From Megalonaias nervosa (Eukaryota > Mollusca > Bivalvia > Unionida > Unionidae): 64,000 bases of DNA. The DNA lies in contig JAECUM010003179.1 of assembly GCA_016617855.1 (NCBI GenBank), positions 62,001 to 126,000 on the forward strand, read 5' to 3'. A program made the translations under genes and the position numbers. Each line of letters begins with the position of its first letter. The stretch's first letter is position 1. The notes below the pieces were generated by a model. It saw only the letters and a program-made list of their open reading frames with translations, had not been told where the DNA came from and did no database searches. Shown here one piece after another: positions 14,001-28,800 of this stretch.

Positions 14001-17000
14001 AAACCAATGCTTGCAGTGAACTCAATGACTTGCAGAGCATGTGGCTATCTTATCCACACTGCACCATCTTCATCATTTGATTCTATCTCAATTTCTGACA
14101 GACTGGCGAAAGATGATGACTTGTTGTTGCTGCCGACACTTCCTAAATCAATATCATCAATCTATTCCTCTGAAAAAGCTGAAAATTATAATTCTGAATT
14201 GTAGCAAAAGCCAATGTTTCTACCATCTACAACCACATGTATGAACTATAACATGTTTCAAAATTCCAGAAAATTCTCTTATTTTGCAGCCATATTTAGC
14301 ATATGATATCTTTCACAGCAAGAACCATCATTTGTAAACTTTACTGTGATTGGTTTATTTTCTTTTTACTGCCCAATGTTGAACAATTACATCAATCGAT
14401 AACGGAGGTCTAGAGCACATAACAGTTAAGCGGATATCCACCATGGTGGATAGCAGTGCTTGTTTACAAGTGGATTTATCTTTCACTGTGGAGGCAAGAC
14501 ACATGGATGCAGTGGATATACACATCATTAGTAGGGAAAGAATTAAGAAACCATTTTGTAATTTACCTTCAAATTTTACCCAAACATGATTCATATTGAT
14601 GAAGGACACCTTTTCTCAGAAGACAAATTTTATGGTCCATTGGGTGACTTTTAAGGACAGGATTTTCCATATCTTGATGAACAGGTTTTTCTGTACTTTT
14701 ATGGTTATGTTTATTTGTATCTTTATGGACATGTTTATTTGTACTTTTGTGAACAGGTTTATCTATACCCTAATGGAGGTATTGATTTTTACCTTTATGG
14801 ACATATTATATGTACCTTTATAGACAGGCTTATCTGTACCTTTATAGACAGGTTTATCTGTACCTTTGTAGACAGGTTTATCTGTACCTTTATGGACTGG
14901 GTTATCTGTACCTTTATAGACAATTTTATCTGTACCTTTATTGATGGGTTTATCTGTACCTTTATGGACTGGGTTATCTGTACCTTTATAAACAGGTTTA
15001 TCTGTACCTTCATAGACATATTTATCTGTACCTTCATAGACAGGTTTAATCTGTACCTTTATAGACAGGTTTATCTGTACCTTCATAGGCAGGTTTATCT
15101 ATACCTTCATAGACAGGTTTAATCTGTACCTTTATAGAGAGATTTATTTGTACCTTTGTGGACAGGTTTGTCTGTACCTTTATAGACAAGTTTATCTGTA
15201 CCTCTATGGGCAGGTTTATCTGTACCTTTATACACAGATTTATCTGTACTGTTATAGACAGGTTTATCTATACCTTCATAGACAGGTTTAATCTGTACCT
15301 TTATAGACAGGTTTATCTGTACCTTTGTGGACAGGTTTGTCTGTACCTTTATAGACAAGTTTATCTGTACCTCTATGGGCAGGTTTATCTGTACCTTTAT
15401 ACACAGATTTATCTGTACTGTTATAGACAGGTTTATCGATACTTTCATAGACAGGTTTATCTGTACCTTTATAGAGAGATTTATTTGTACCTTAAGAGAC
15501 AGGTTTATCTGTACCTTTATAGACAGGATTTTCTGAAGCTTTATTTACATATTTATCTGTACTTTTATAGACAGGTTTATCTGTACAATTATAGACAGGT
15601 TTATCTGTACATTTATGGATAGGTTCATCTGTTTCTCTATAGACAGGTTTATCTGTACAATTATAGACAAGTTTATCTGTACAATTATAGACAGGTTTAT
15701 CTGTACATTTATGGATAAGTTCATCTGTTTCTCTATAGACAGGTTTATATGTAGCTTTAGGGACATATTTATCTGTACCTTTATATACTGGTTTATCTGT
15801 ACCTTCATAGACAGTTAATTCTGTACCTTTATATACTGGTTTATCTGTACCTTTATATACTGGTTTATCTGTATGTTTATAGCCAGGTTTATCTGTACTT
15901 GTATGAACTTGCACACCTGTACTTTTATGGACAGAATTTTCTTCATATAGCTAAATTTCCTAGATGATTGGACATAGCGATTTTGTGCTTTCACCAAAAC
16001 TTCTTATGATAACTGCTTGGTCCTAAACGGAATTGGTGCCAATATCAAATCCAATATGGCCATAATAGCATCCATCTTGAAAATCTTATTGTTACTCCTC
16101 CAAAATGGAAAATCACATCAGCATGAAGTTTATATCAGAGATAGTTTCAATGCTTGGCAGGCACAAGAAGGTAATGATATCATCTTAAATTCTTGGAAGT
16201 TTTTTAGGTCATTAGGGCACCAGTCCCTTGGAATTGAGGTTCTCTTGTTAGTCCCATTAGTTTAACATTGTTGCTACTGGAGTTAAGTAAAATATTGACT
16301 GCTTCCTTATATGGTAATTATGTGCTCATGTTCGAAGAACTACTTTTGTCTGCATTAAAATAAAAATGGCAATGAACGCTAACAGCTTAAAAAATTTTGA
16401 TGTTTCCAACATATTGCTTCTTCAAATATTTGAGGAAGAAATAAAGCTGGAGGCATAGATCGACACATAAATCCAGGTGAAGTTGGAGAATTTCATTGAA
16501 AATCAGAAAAAGCACAATACCAAAGCGGCAACACAATGAGATGTAAAAAAATGTTCAGTCATGGTTGTGGGATGTGAAGAGAGAGCCTAGGACAATAGAA
16601 AGCACCCATCCACACTTACTGAATGAATATCTTAGTGAACGTTTTGTTTCTATATACAAGTGTGATAGCTCGATATAGCTCTTATCCAAAATGAAATTTA
16701 AAAAATACCTACTGTAGCCATCACCAAAATCCAAAGAATTAAAATTGCAAGAAAAAAATGGAGAAAGAGGGAGAGCACATCACACTAACCTTTGATACAA
16801 TGTATCAATCAGCAGGTGCATGAGCATGTTCTGTTTCACATAAACGGTGCACTTTTAGTCATTCTGAATAACATTATTTATCCCATACTTGGAATCTTGT
16901 GAAACACAGTGACTTCAAAGTGAATATCAATCCTTATTTGGAGGTATTACCCAAGACCAGTGGGACACTGTACATTGGGAACGTTGATGAAGGTTGCTGC

Positions 17001-18568
17001 TGATAATGCGTTATTTCAGAATAGATTCACAAATCATTCCATAAGGAAAACAAAAGTACCACACTCTCAAAAGCCATAGTGTCACCAAATAAAATCATGC
17101 AGCTCACAGGACACAAAAAATATTTCATCAATCATGGCATATGACTCTAAACAAAGTGTAAATAAGCAGAAGGAATATTCTTTATATTAGGTGCAGACAA
17201 GGGAGCCTCTCTATTTAGCTGCATGAGGCACAAAAATATGCCTCAAAACACCAGTTTTTGAATGAATGGAAGCATGAGTCAAGTATGTCAATCTAATGCA
17301 GAAATTAGTTTTAGTTTTTTATATATTGGCATTAAGTTCTGTGTGAAATTAAACTGTGATCTTATCCTCATCATGGACACTTTCAGTATTAATTATGTGG
17401 TCTTTCCCATGATTAGTCGAGCTACTCCCTAATTGAGAGACTACATTTCTGACCCAAGTCTTGCATCTGATACAGAGATTTTTATACCACTCCAGAGACT
17501 AGTGTTTTGATGGGATTTTGTCAAACTTGGTGAATAGGCCTATGTTGCCTAGGTGATGGTTGAGTATGTTGATGAGTGAAATTCATGCATATTATTTGAT
17601 GTGATCATGCTTTTCATTGGCTGACCTTGTGAAAAATCTAGCATTTATATTTGTGATCTGATTTTGTTCAAATTTATTAAATAGGTATATTATATGTAAG
17701 TGTATAATATAGAGTCTTATTGGTGAAATAATTTTATTTCATTCCTATATTTTCAGATGTGAAAAATATATCCTTATATTTTCACATCTGAAAGTACAAG
17801 ATTTCCTATCATGTCATATGATGGTCAGTAAATGTATATGCTTACAAAAGTTGAGAGATTAGGTCAACCCAATCCTACCGTTTCTTAAGTCCTGTATATT
17901 TATATGATCAGGCTATGAAAGTGAAGTGAATTTATGAAAAGTGGGTCTGGGTTAGAGTGTTGTGCTGAAGAGTGAGTTTACATCATCAAAATCTTGGATG
18001 ACTTTGAATATGAGCAAGAGACTGTGCATATTTAATTATGTCATTATCTTTTGAAAACATTTAATCAGAAGATAGTAAAATAGGTAAATCATTAATGGTA
18101 TAAAGTTTGGGCAATAGATTACATAGGTTGTGTTCTTATAATACAACATGAACATGATCAGCAGCTGTTACGTAAGCCAGATGAGTGATACATAGCCCAC
18201 ACAAGCCTCTTATTTATTTAATATTAAATTAAATATTTTCTGCTAGTTATATGTTACTCTTTTCTTGGTTTTGACAAAAACTTCTCATCCTAATTATTTT
18301 TCAATCCTGTGTTTTGGATGCATGAGTTTGGCAAAAACAAGAGTTTTGTCTGGAAATTTCTTACCATAATTACAGATGTAACATGCAGTTGAACCAGTCC
18401 CTGATGTTTAAATCAGCTGGGTTTGAGCTATTGAGATTTCACTGTAGTTTTACAAGTACTAACATCAACTTCTCATGGGTCGGTGGTTCTTTCTGGGGTT
18501 CTTCCTCCACCATTTATACTGGCCACCATGTATCACCTATCTTGTGCTAAAAAATGGTGTTAAACCCT

Positions 18569-18605
<37 letters not shown>

Positions 18606-21600
18606 ACAACAACAACAACACTGAGGAAAGAATTATCTCTTTAAATGTATAAATATTATTTTAGAGTGCCCCCTGGACCTGGTTTTGCCCACTCTTCCTG
18701 CTATGGTGTCCTGCCATGTACCAAAGTTTTGTACTGGGGTCGACTGCTGTGTGGATGTTCCAGGTATCCGGCACTCAGTTAGTACAAATTTCATTGTTGA
18801 TGGCTGCCATTTCATCCTGAGTATTGGAATTGAGAGGAAGGAGGTCAACATTTCCCTTGAGAACTTCAGTTGGGGTAAAGATATAACTTGCATAATGAAT
18901 TGTTATGTTGATGTGTATTCAGAACACTTTTTACTTCTGTTTCTTATAATTGAATAAGATCTATTGAAGCCATGCATATTTGAAAAGTTTAAAGTTGGAT
19001 GATATGAATAAGCTGTACAAAAAAAATGTTGTTATCACTGCTAAGAAGGTCATCATAAAATCTCAATTTGAATATATCCCACTGTAAAATATTTATTATT
19101 ACATACCCATTTCTTCTTAGAATATTTCATCTGACATTGGATACAGTTATTAAATCCATATCTCCTTATGATACACCTGATATTAGATACAGCTGTTAAA
19201 TCCATATTTCATTATGACACACCATGCTTGGATACAGCTATTAAATCCATATCTCCTTATGACACACCTAACAGTTGATACAGCTATTAAATCCATATTT
19301 CATTATGACACACCATGCTTGGATACAGCATAATTAAATCCATATCTCCTTATGACACACCATACTTGGATACAGCTATTAAATCCATATCGCCTTGTGA
19401 CACACCTGACATTTGATACAGCTATTAAATCCATATTTCATTATGACACTCCATACTTGGATACAGCTGTTAAATCCATATCTCCTTATGACACACATAA
19501 CATCTGTCAGCAGTTAAATCCATGTTTCACTATGACACACCGTACTTGGATACAGCTGTTAAATCCATATTTCCTTATGACACATCGTACTTGGATACAG
19601 CTGTTAAATCCATATTTCATTATGACACACCATGCTTGGATACAGCTGTTAAATCCATATCTCCTTATGACACATCGTACTTGGATACAGCTGTTAAATC
19701 CATATCTCCTTATGACACACCTGACATTAGATACAGCTATAGATGCTTCCCGATAAGGTCACAAGTAGACAATATTCTGCCCATTTTACCTGGACGATGG
19801 CAACCAGGCAGTTTCTCCTATATGCGAAAATTTACCATTTTTAATAAGGCCCACTGAAGCAAAATCAACTTATAAATCACAAATATAGATACTAACAGAA
19901 AGCCTTATTTGTGTTCTGTTTATGTATGTAATTTTCATAAAGTATCTTCAGAGTCAATGAATGTATTTCAACTTCCAAACACCATATAAAGTCAACATTA
20001 AATCTGCCCACTGACCACAAATATGGTGGCTGATGACGTCATTCGGGAACTGTTAAATCCATATCTCCTTATGACACACCTGACATTGGATTCAGCTGTT
20101 AGATCTATATTTCTGCTATTAAATCCATATCTACTTAAGACACACTGTACTTGGATACAGCTGTTAAATCCATATCTCCTTATGACACACTGTACTTGGA
20201 TACATCTATTAAATCAATATTTCCTTATGACACACCATGCTTGGATACAGCTATTAAATCCATATCTCCTCATGACACACCATACTTAAGTGTTGTCTTT
20301 GATGACTCTATATACCAGTAGATAACCTTGGATGCAGTGAATCAAATGTTTATATATCAGTTCATTTTGAATTTCAACTTCATAGTAAATGCAAAAAATA
20401 TTGTTAAGTATATTAAAAGAGGTATGTAATAAATATAGAACTGCGTAAGTAATTTGTTTTGAGTCTGGGAGAAAAACTTGTTTGATATGACTTATGAATA
20501 CATCTAAGTTTTTATTTATCCCTATGCCATAATCCAGCTCATTTGTTCCTACAACTCAGAAGAAACACCTTTTATGGTCATTAGAGTGAATTAGATAAGT
20601 ATTCCCACACATTTTGATTATTTTCTCTGTACCTCATTGATACCTATGTGTTTTCTTACACTTGTTCTGAGATGCATCTTAAGCAACAAACAACACAGAA
20701 CCACATGTATTTTGTATATTGGGTGAAAGCATGAAATCATCTGTCTCAAAGAAAGCAAGAAATACTTTGAGGAGAGAGGCTTTTTTTCACAATGCATCTT
20801 GTTCAGTCCATGCTAAGGAATATAATAATACATGCAGAGGGGATTTTTAAACTCGTCTGCTTCACAGTAACTTCATTGTATCCTCAAATGTGTACAAGTC
20901 TGTATAATGTATCAGAGTCTGTGATAACCTGTCGAACATTTGGTAGGTGCTTTATAACTCGTTATCCTCTTATCCAAAGAGCTAGTTAGTCCCCTATGGT
21001 GTAGTCAGGAAGAGGGACCACCTAGGGAAGTGATAACCTTATCAGTACCTCTATCCCTTAATCTCACTGACAATACTGCACATATTGATTTATTTTACAG
21101 AGGTGGCTATATGAAAGAAAATTAGTTATTGTTAGCTTTTAATTTCTTTATTTAAAGCTGAAATTTGGCAGCATTGTTCTTAGTAAAATTATCTACATAG
21201 TGGTATAAATATAATTCATGTAGAAATAAAGAACTCTTGCATAAAGGTAAAAAACGGTGATTTACTTACCAATATTGGTTCTCTTGTCATAAATAATCCA
21301 TTAATCTATGTGGTATGCCATAAAATCTGTTAAGAATTCACATTAAAAAACCCCAAAACATTGAACATGAAATGATTCCATTTTTTATTTCCAGCTCAAT
21401 TTTAACCTTTAACTTGCTCCCCATTATGGTAAAGCTGCAAACAATGTCACTATAAAAAATCCTGAAAATTCTCGGAATCAGATTTTCTCTTCACAGTGGT
21501 TGATTCCCTACATTTTCCACTGATATCAAATGGAATTAACCTGACTATATTTGGCATTGATGAAGTAAAATTTCCTGCATATGTAATTATTAAATGGCTG

Positions 21601-24600
21601 GAAAGCAACAAATGGTTAATGCCATATTAACTTGAGAAGGATACAGTCTAGACTACGACCATTGAAGCATCACACCAGGTACATAAGGAAGGTAAACTGC
21701 ACCATTTTATCATGGCACAATGGGAGGCAAAGTAGGTAAAGCTAGGCATGTTGTTATGGCAGTGAGTTAAAGAGTATACATCTTTTCAGTTGACTCAGTG
21801 TAAAACACTCTTGTACATGGAATGAGTCAATCAGCTGGTTAGACTTGTGCTGTTTCAGGAAATAAAAAGTAAAGCAAGCATGCAAGATAGATGGCTTGAC
21901 TTCAGAAACTTCATTTATAATTTCAGTGGTTTTTCTTTATTTTTTTGTATTCAAATAGCACTCATACAGGTTTTTGTGGTATGAACATTCATAAAATTCC
22001 TCATGAAACTTGGGCTTAAGTGAATTCAGATTTATTGAATTTATACCAGTAAAAAAAACCCATGTAATTCTTGTATTGAGATGATGATTTATCTCCCCTG
22101 ACTATAAACACAGTGGGATTATGTTGTGTGGTCCTTTGTCTATCACATATTGTCTGTGATGTGTTTATTCTAAACACTTCATCTTGTCCAAAACTGCTGA
22201 ACAGAATTCTACCAAATCTCAAAGTTGACATCCTGGTTTGAGTCCGTCTCAAGTTTCAATAGATGGTGCCAGTCCACTTTAAAAATACGACTCCATTGCT
22301 AAAAATGAAGGTAAATAATACTTTTAACTTCTTTTTTGACAAATTCTGAACAGAATTTTACCTTCAGACTCTAACACTTAAATAAGTTTAAAGGTAAATT
22401 TAGAGAATTTGGTAGGTGCAAATATTACTGGAGATAGGGATAGTTAATCATAATGTTTTACAAAAAGCATCTAAAATATATGAAAATTTGCTTCAATATT
22501 GAACTTTTAAGTAGTAATGAAGTGCTCACTTAAATATTTTGTCTTTGTTTCTTAATTACCGGAACTTACTAAAACACACTACAAACACATGCTATATGGA
22601 CCAGACTCATTTATTGTAACTGTTGTGAAATGATTTAAGTGACTGATGAAATATCTAAATAAAATTGCTCATTCTGAACATTTTTGTGGTCACTGTTTAC
22701 AGTGAAGGCATTGTGATTTGATCTTGTCCATATATCTGTACATCATCCAACCATCCCAATAAACTTGTAAGTAAGATTGTTCAAAAGCATTTGGCATAGG
22801 CAAATGAAATTCAACTTGCATATTTGTATGCATATATAGTCTTTAAGTCCTTACTGCCAATTTTTAAATTTTTCACGTGTTGAACTTTTTGGGAACAAAA
22901 AATCATCTTAGCACAAGTAAGCCACAACCACGTTTAGATGGACAAATGAAATTTAATAGGTGTGCTTGTTTTCATTCATAGATGTCCTTTTAGATTTTCA
23001 TTAAATTACAGGAATTGTTCCATTTTTTGTGAAATATAAAGCTTCTTAGACTTAGTTTTTTGAGAAAATCATTTGTTTCCACAATGGGGGGGAGTGAAAT
23101 ACGGTAGACATATTTTATTGTTGATTTGTTGGTGAACTGATCAGGTTGTTATAATTTAGCAAGTTTTCAGTTATTGAGACATTTTTTAATTTTATGGACT
23201 TTAAATATACAAAAGAAATGTGGCGTGAATGTCTGCATGCATATTTAGATGACCTGATTAGATTTTCATGCAGTTACAGCAATCATTTGAACTGTTTAAA
23301 TTTTTGAATGTTTAAACTTTTTGGTATGCAAGTCTTACAAACACAAATATAATTAACACTTTGATCAAACTATTGAGAATTATCCTTTGCATGACAAAGA
23401 ATTATACTGATTGGCATCAGAGACCTAGAATTGTTGCTATATTCTGGTACATTATTTACATATGAACATGTCAAGCAGATGCTTACACTTCTGTTACCAA
23501 TATTTATGAAAAGTTGCACAATTAACTCTGTCTTAAGAGTTTTTCATGGAATAAAATTGCATAGGAAATGAATGGTGTGTAACTGGAATAACATTTATTT
23601 AAATATGGTTTTTAACATTTTTACGAGAAATATTACATGTCACTAGTGATGAGTATATAAAAGACTGCTTGACTCCAGGCAAATTTGACCTGTACAGAAT
23701 GAGAAGACAAGTGTCTTTTTCATGCCTTGAAGTGGTAAATGGTTACAATTATCATGAGAAACATACATGATTTTTGTCTTAGCTTCTTGATCTACTTTGG
23801 TTGATTTTTATGAATTTTAATTTTGATACAATATTTCTTTAATTTTTAGGACAAAAGGGCAAATTGTATCTGCTTGATGTCATTCGGCTCGAGTAAGTAC
23901 ACTATACAGTTGAATGCTGTGGCTTACTTCTTATTTTATCTGTATCCTTAATGAAGTACTCAAAATAAGAAATACCAGCTCTATCTTAAAGATGTTTCAA
24001 GTTGCAGCAAATTCAAATGTTTTGGATAGTAACAATCCAGAGTTTTATATAAGCAGTATAAAATAAACAAATGGAGTAAAAATGCATATTTAAGAAATGT
24101 ATTAATGCATTTAGATTAAATAACAGTCAAGAGATTAACGTAAGTTTTATGCAAATAAATTAACTAAAAGCACATATTAACTCATTAAGGCAAAGAGACA
24201 CAGTTTTGCATCATGAGGTTGTACCTTCTTCCAGCCTGTCACATCATCACAGTTCAGGCCCAAGCTGGTGGCATTACAGCAGAGAAGGATGTAGCTTTAC
24301 ACTGATGTCATGTAACTTAGACATTCTACACACATTAAACACACATAAGAAAAAAAGAACAATTTTGAGACCCAGTTTTATTTACTAAAAGAATCAGCTG
24401 TTTGCAGGACCAGAGATTTTGTCAGGATTTGAGACTTCCTCTCATTAGATCTAAAGCAGACCTGATCAAACTTTACATGGACAGACAAAACTTTGTAAAA
24501 AAGTTTGGTAACATTGGGATTTGGGGTCAAAGGGGACTTGCAGCATGTGTCCAGTATGCAAAAAAAGGTCAATTTTCACCTACCTGCTTATGTGCGGTAC

Positions 24601-25820
24601 TGTTAGTCGACATCTCTTTCGTATGTGAGCAACTGTTGATTGGAAAATCCTCTGAATCAGACATATAACGATTCTTTTGGAAATAACAAGGAAATGTTCT
24701 CTTCTACCACATTCTTAAGTGAAAAGGAGAAAAAGTTCTCAGCCTTAATTGGTTCTGGAAAGTTAAACATGCGTTCAGATTATGCAAAACAATTTAATTT
24801 CAAAGTCTTTAACCCAGAATTGTATCTGTTGCTCCAGCTGTAAGCACAGTCCATGTGCTGTGATGGCATATTCTATCAGTAAAACTATGCTGTAGTGAGG
24901 ATTTGTACATTTTCTGTGCACTTTGAAAGGATGGTCCTTGATTGCTGTAAGAACACTTGTTCAAATATAGCCATATAATTGAAGGTACCCTTAATTAGAC
25001 TTGTTTACCAAGTTGTTTGGTGCATTCAGAAAGGCATGGTCATCAGCTTGATAAAGTCTTTTAGTTTTTGTTTTGCAGTGTTCATAGAACATCCTGTCAG
25101 ATTTCTAAAAATGCAACTAATTCCAAATTACACCATAGTACCAAACCAGGGAGTAAAATATGCAATTTAATGCACTCTTATATACAACTTTGGTAATTTT
25201 TTATTCAAATTATATTATTCCTTCTTGACCATTATTAATTGAAAATGATATAGGAAAAGGTTGATTTTCTCACAAAACACCCATTAATGATTGGTTTAAA
25301 TTAAATTATCAATATAAACTGCATAGTTTTGTAATTTAGAATTTTTAAGCATTAGTCAATGATATCTGACAAATTCTCTTGTAATTGAGATTGTATAAGA
25401 TATCATTGGTACACTTCAATACAGTTGAACTTATAATTTTGTTTCAGGCATTTAAAAACTGATTACAGAATGTGCATTGTTTTTCTTGCATTCTGAAAGA
25501 AAAACCTTTTATATTTTTCACAAATGTCAGCTATTCCATTGTGAATCATGAAGTGGAGAAAGAATATGTGGTCAACTTAACACTCTCTGTGTGTCTGGAC
25601 CCATCCTCCTCAGAATGCATTGTTGTGGTTCCTGTCATGGTTGACGCTGTTCTGCCAAAACCTCTTTGCAACTGGAAAACAGATTTCAGTATTCCCAGTA
25701 ATTACCTTCTACATTCTTTATTTCTCAAAGTCTCCACTTTCTACATGAGCAATATTACACTTTTTATGTACAAGATTTGAGAAATATATGTAATTAAAGT
25801 TGAATTATGAAGGTTTTAAG

Positions 25821-25868
<48 letters not shown>

Positions 25869-28800
25869 ACCGTATATACTCGTGTATAAGCCCGTTTGTG
25901 TATAAGCCGACTCCCCAACTTGACTAGGTAAAAATAGGAAAAGTTGCATGACCCAAGCATAAGCCGACCCATAAGTTCACGACTACATCACAAATGCACA
26001 AAGTGAGTTCTAAATACCAGTACATTTATTTAGGCAAATCACATTACTAAAATAAATATTATCTTCAAACTTAATGAAAATGAAAGTAAGAAATCTAATT
26101 TATATGTTGAAATAAAAACAATTTATCTTCAATGTTAAATAATAATTGAAAGAATAACGTCCTTATACTAAAATCCTGAATTATAAAAGTTTTATCACAT
26201 TCAGAATCCTTCAAAATCTGGCTCAGTATTGGAATTGCCAAACAGTTCATAAAACTTGGCCTCTGTTATGGGTGTGCTGTCATCATATACGTCGTCATTA
26301 AACTGAAATAATTTTTGATTGTGGTAGTATCCTATTTATACCTTATCCTGTAATTTTTCCCATGGGTGGTTGGTTATCAATTTGTATTGGATAATTATTG
26401 ATCATTGTTTTGGGGGTTTTTTTATCGTTTTTTTTTAACTGCCGGTAGCGTGATTCAGTTGACCAAAATATGATTGGTTTTCAGCGTGGACATTGTTCAA
26501 GTATTGTGACAGTTATAACTGAGCAGAAACCATATCCACTACCTTATCTCATTAAACAATACATCTGAGAGTCGGTATGTATTAGTAAATTCATGGCATT
26601 GTGCTACAAAATCCCTGAGGCATTTACCACAGATTAAGCGTACCAGTAGTTATTGTACAACACTCTACAACTAACAAACCACTTTGCTATACAAACAACT
26701 AAACAACAGTAGAAGATTAACTGTGGCTACCTTTTACTTCTAAAACACCTGTGAAAGAAATCCCGCAAATTATGTTTTTAATAATTAATCACGCTGACTC
26801 GTATATGCTACATGCCTGTTATTTACCCTTCCTAGGCACGTGTGCAACAAACCCCTATGGAGCCTCTCGCTATGGTTGCTATAAGACTATTGTACATATA
26901 CCTGTACATGACTCTCCACACCAAAATGGTTGTGTCGTAAATACCTTCAGTATTGTAATTCTTAAATCTTTTTATTTACCATAGTTTCTTTTCATATTAA
27001 CACTGAAATAAGCTAGCATGCATTTGTATGGAACAGCAGAGTTTAGTGATTACTGATTAGTTGAGGGTTAAATACTTCATTGAGAGATTACTAATATGGC
27101 GGTTCTTTTGGAAAATACACGTACCACCGTGGCTCAAATAACATGTATAGCTGCATTTTCTGGTGGGTGGACATCTGTCAAATAGACGTCAAGTATGGTA
27201 ATACATGTTTTTAATTCCTTATCCAACCAGTAAAGTTAGAAAAAATACTTGTTTCACTTCAAGACAGCACATATCACATGAGCCATGTGGCATTATTAGG
27301 CATGTGATCTCATCTTCGGTGATCGACAGTAACAATAAATACCGGTAATTGAGAAGAAAAGCTCTAAAATTTTCAGACTTAGACCTTGGCCCGCAGATAA
27401 GCCGACCCACCTTCTTCAAGGCTTTATTTTTTTCCTAAATTCTTCGGCTTATACACGAGTATATACGGTATATATATCTATATATTTATTTGGGAAATAT
27501 AATTCAAATGGGGTATTAAAGAGTTGTAACTAATTATAAAATTTAGATGTACTTGATTTTATTAAATTAACATAAAATGCACCTTCATTTTCATTTCTGG
27601 TTTTCATGCTGTTGTTGCTTCAGTTTTAGAATTGCCCTTCATTGCTTAACTTGATTTGCCTCGAACATTAAAAAAACCTGAATATTTTTAATTCAGAAAG
27701 TTATATTCATCCTAAAAATGCATGTGCAACATTGTTGGATGTGGTTATGAATGTGGCCATAACTAGGCATCATTATCAGATTTCACACAGCATTGTCGAC
27801 CTGATGTGTTGTTAGACTGATCTTTTCTGGGTCTTAACCAAAATAAATGGATCTGCATTATGTATCATGTGTGTATTGACTGAAAAAGTGCAATCCTGCT
27901 TTCAACTTGAGTTATACAGAAGATATTTTCTGATTAGAGAAAGGAAATATTTGTGTTGTGTCCCAATACATAATTTTCATTTGGAGCAATAGAAATAATG
28001 ATGTATCCATGCAAAGCGGATTTTAACTCGTCTGCTCCAGAGTAATTGGTGTGTTCATTTGTGTATCAGAGGAAATACAGTTGACAATCTGTGTAATGTT
28101 ACTATGTGCCAAACATCTGCTAGTTGCTTTATTTCTTAGAACTGACATATTATTGCTGTAGTATTCACAAAAGTAGTTATTTCTCAATAGAAAATCAAAG
28201 TTGGCTCTCTTGTAAGATGGTCATATACACGTGTTTTATACTAGCTGAACAGGAGCATGTGCTGCCCTGGAAAAAGATTATGTAAAGCTAGTAGATAGAT
28301 AAGTCAAAAGTAGTTATTTCTCAATAGAAAATCAAAGTTGGCTCTCTTGTAAGATGGTCATATACACGTGTTTTATACTAGCTGAACAGGAGCATGTGCT
28401 GCCCTGGAAAAAGATTATGTAAAGTTAGTAGATAGATAAGTGCCTTTACTATAGAAACTTTGAATCGCATCAGAAAACTTCGTTTATTCATTTTTGTATA
28501 AGAAAAGTGATGGTGCTTTTTTTCTGGTATCATTTTTTGCCAAATAACTCTGGTGTGTTAAGTCTTGTCATTTGGCTTGGGTTTGAGTGACACTTCGGAG
28601 TTCAGCAAATGTTGATACCTGAATAAATATGTATGATCCATATAATGTAGAATTTCACCCATCAGCAGTACATTATGCCAGTGCCTTTTTATTCTAAACT
28701 TGCAGTAAGGTGGAGCCTGTTATGGTATGCTGTTGTCCATCTGTTATCAATCTAGTTTCTATACAATAACTTTAGTTGTCCACCAGTTTCAGTTACCAAA

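Noticed and set aside
14715..15997. Repetitive ORFs such as the 154-codon one
   Set aside because: 24-bp minisatellite read-through, open on both strands, with no complexity outside the repeat.
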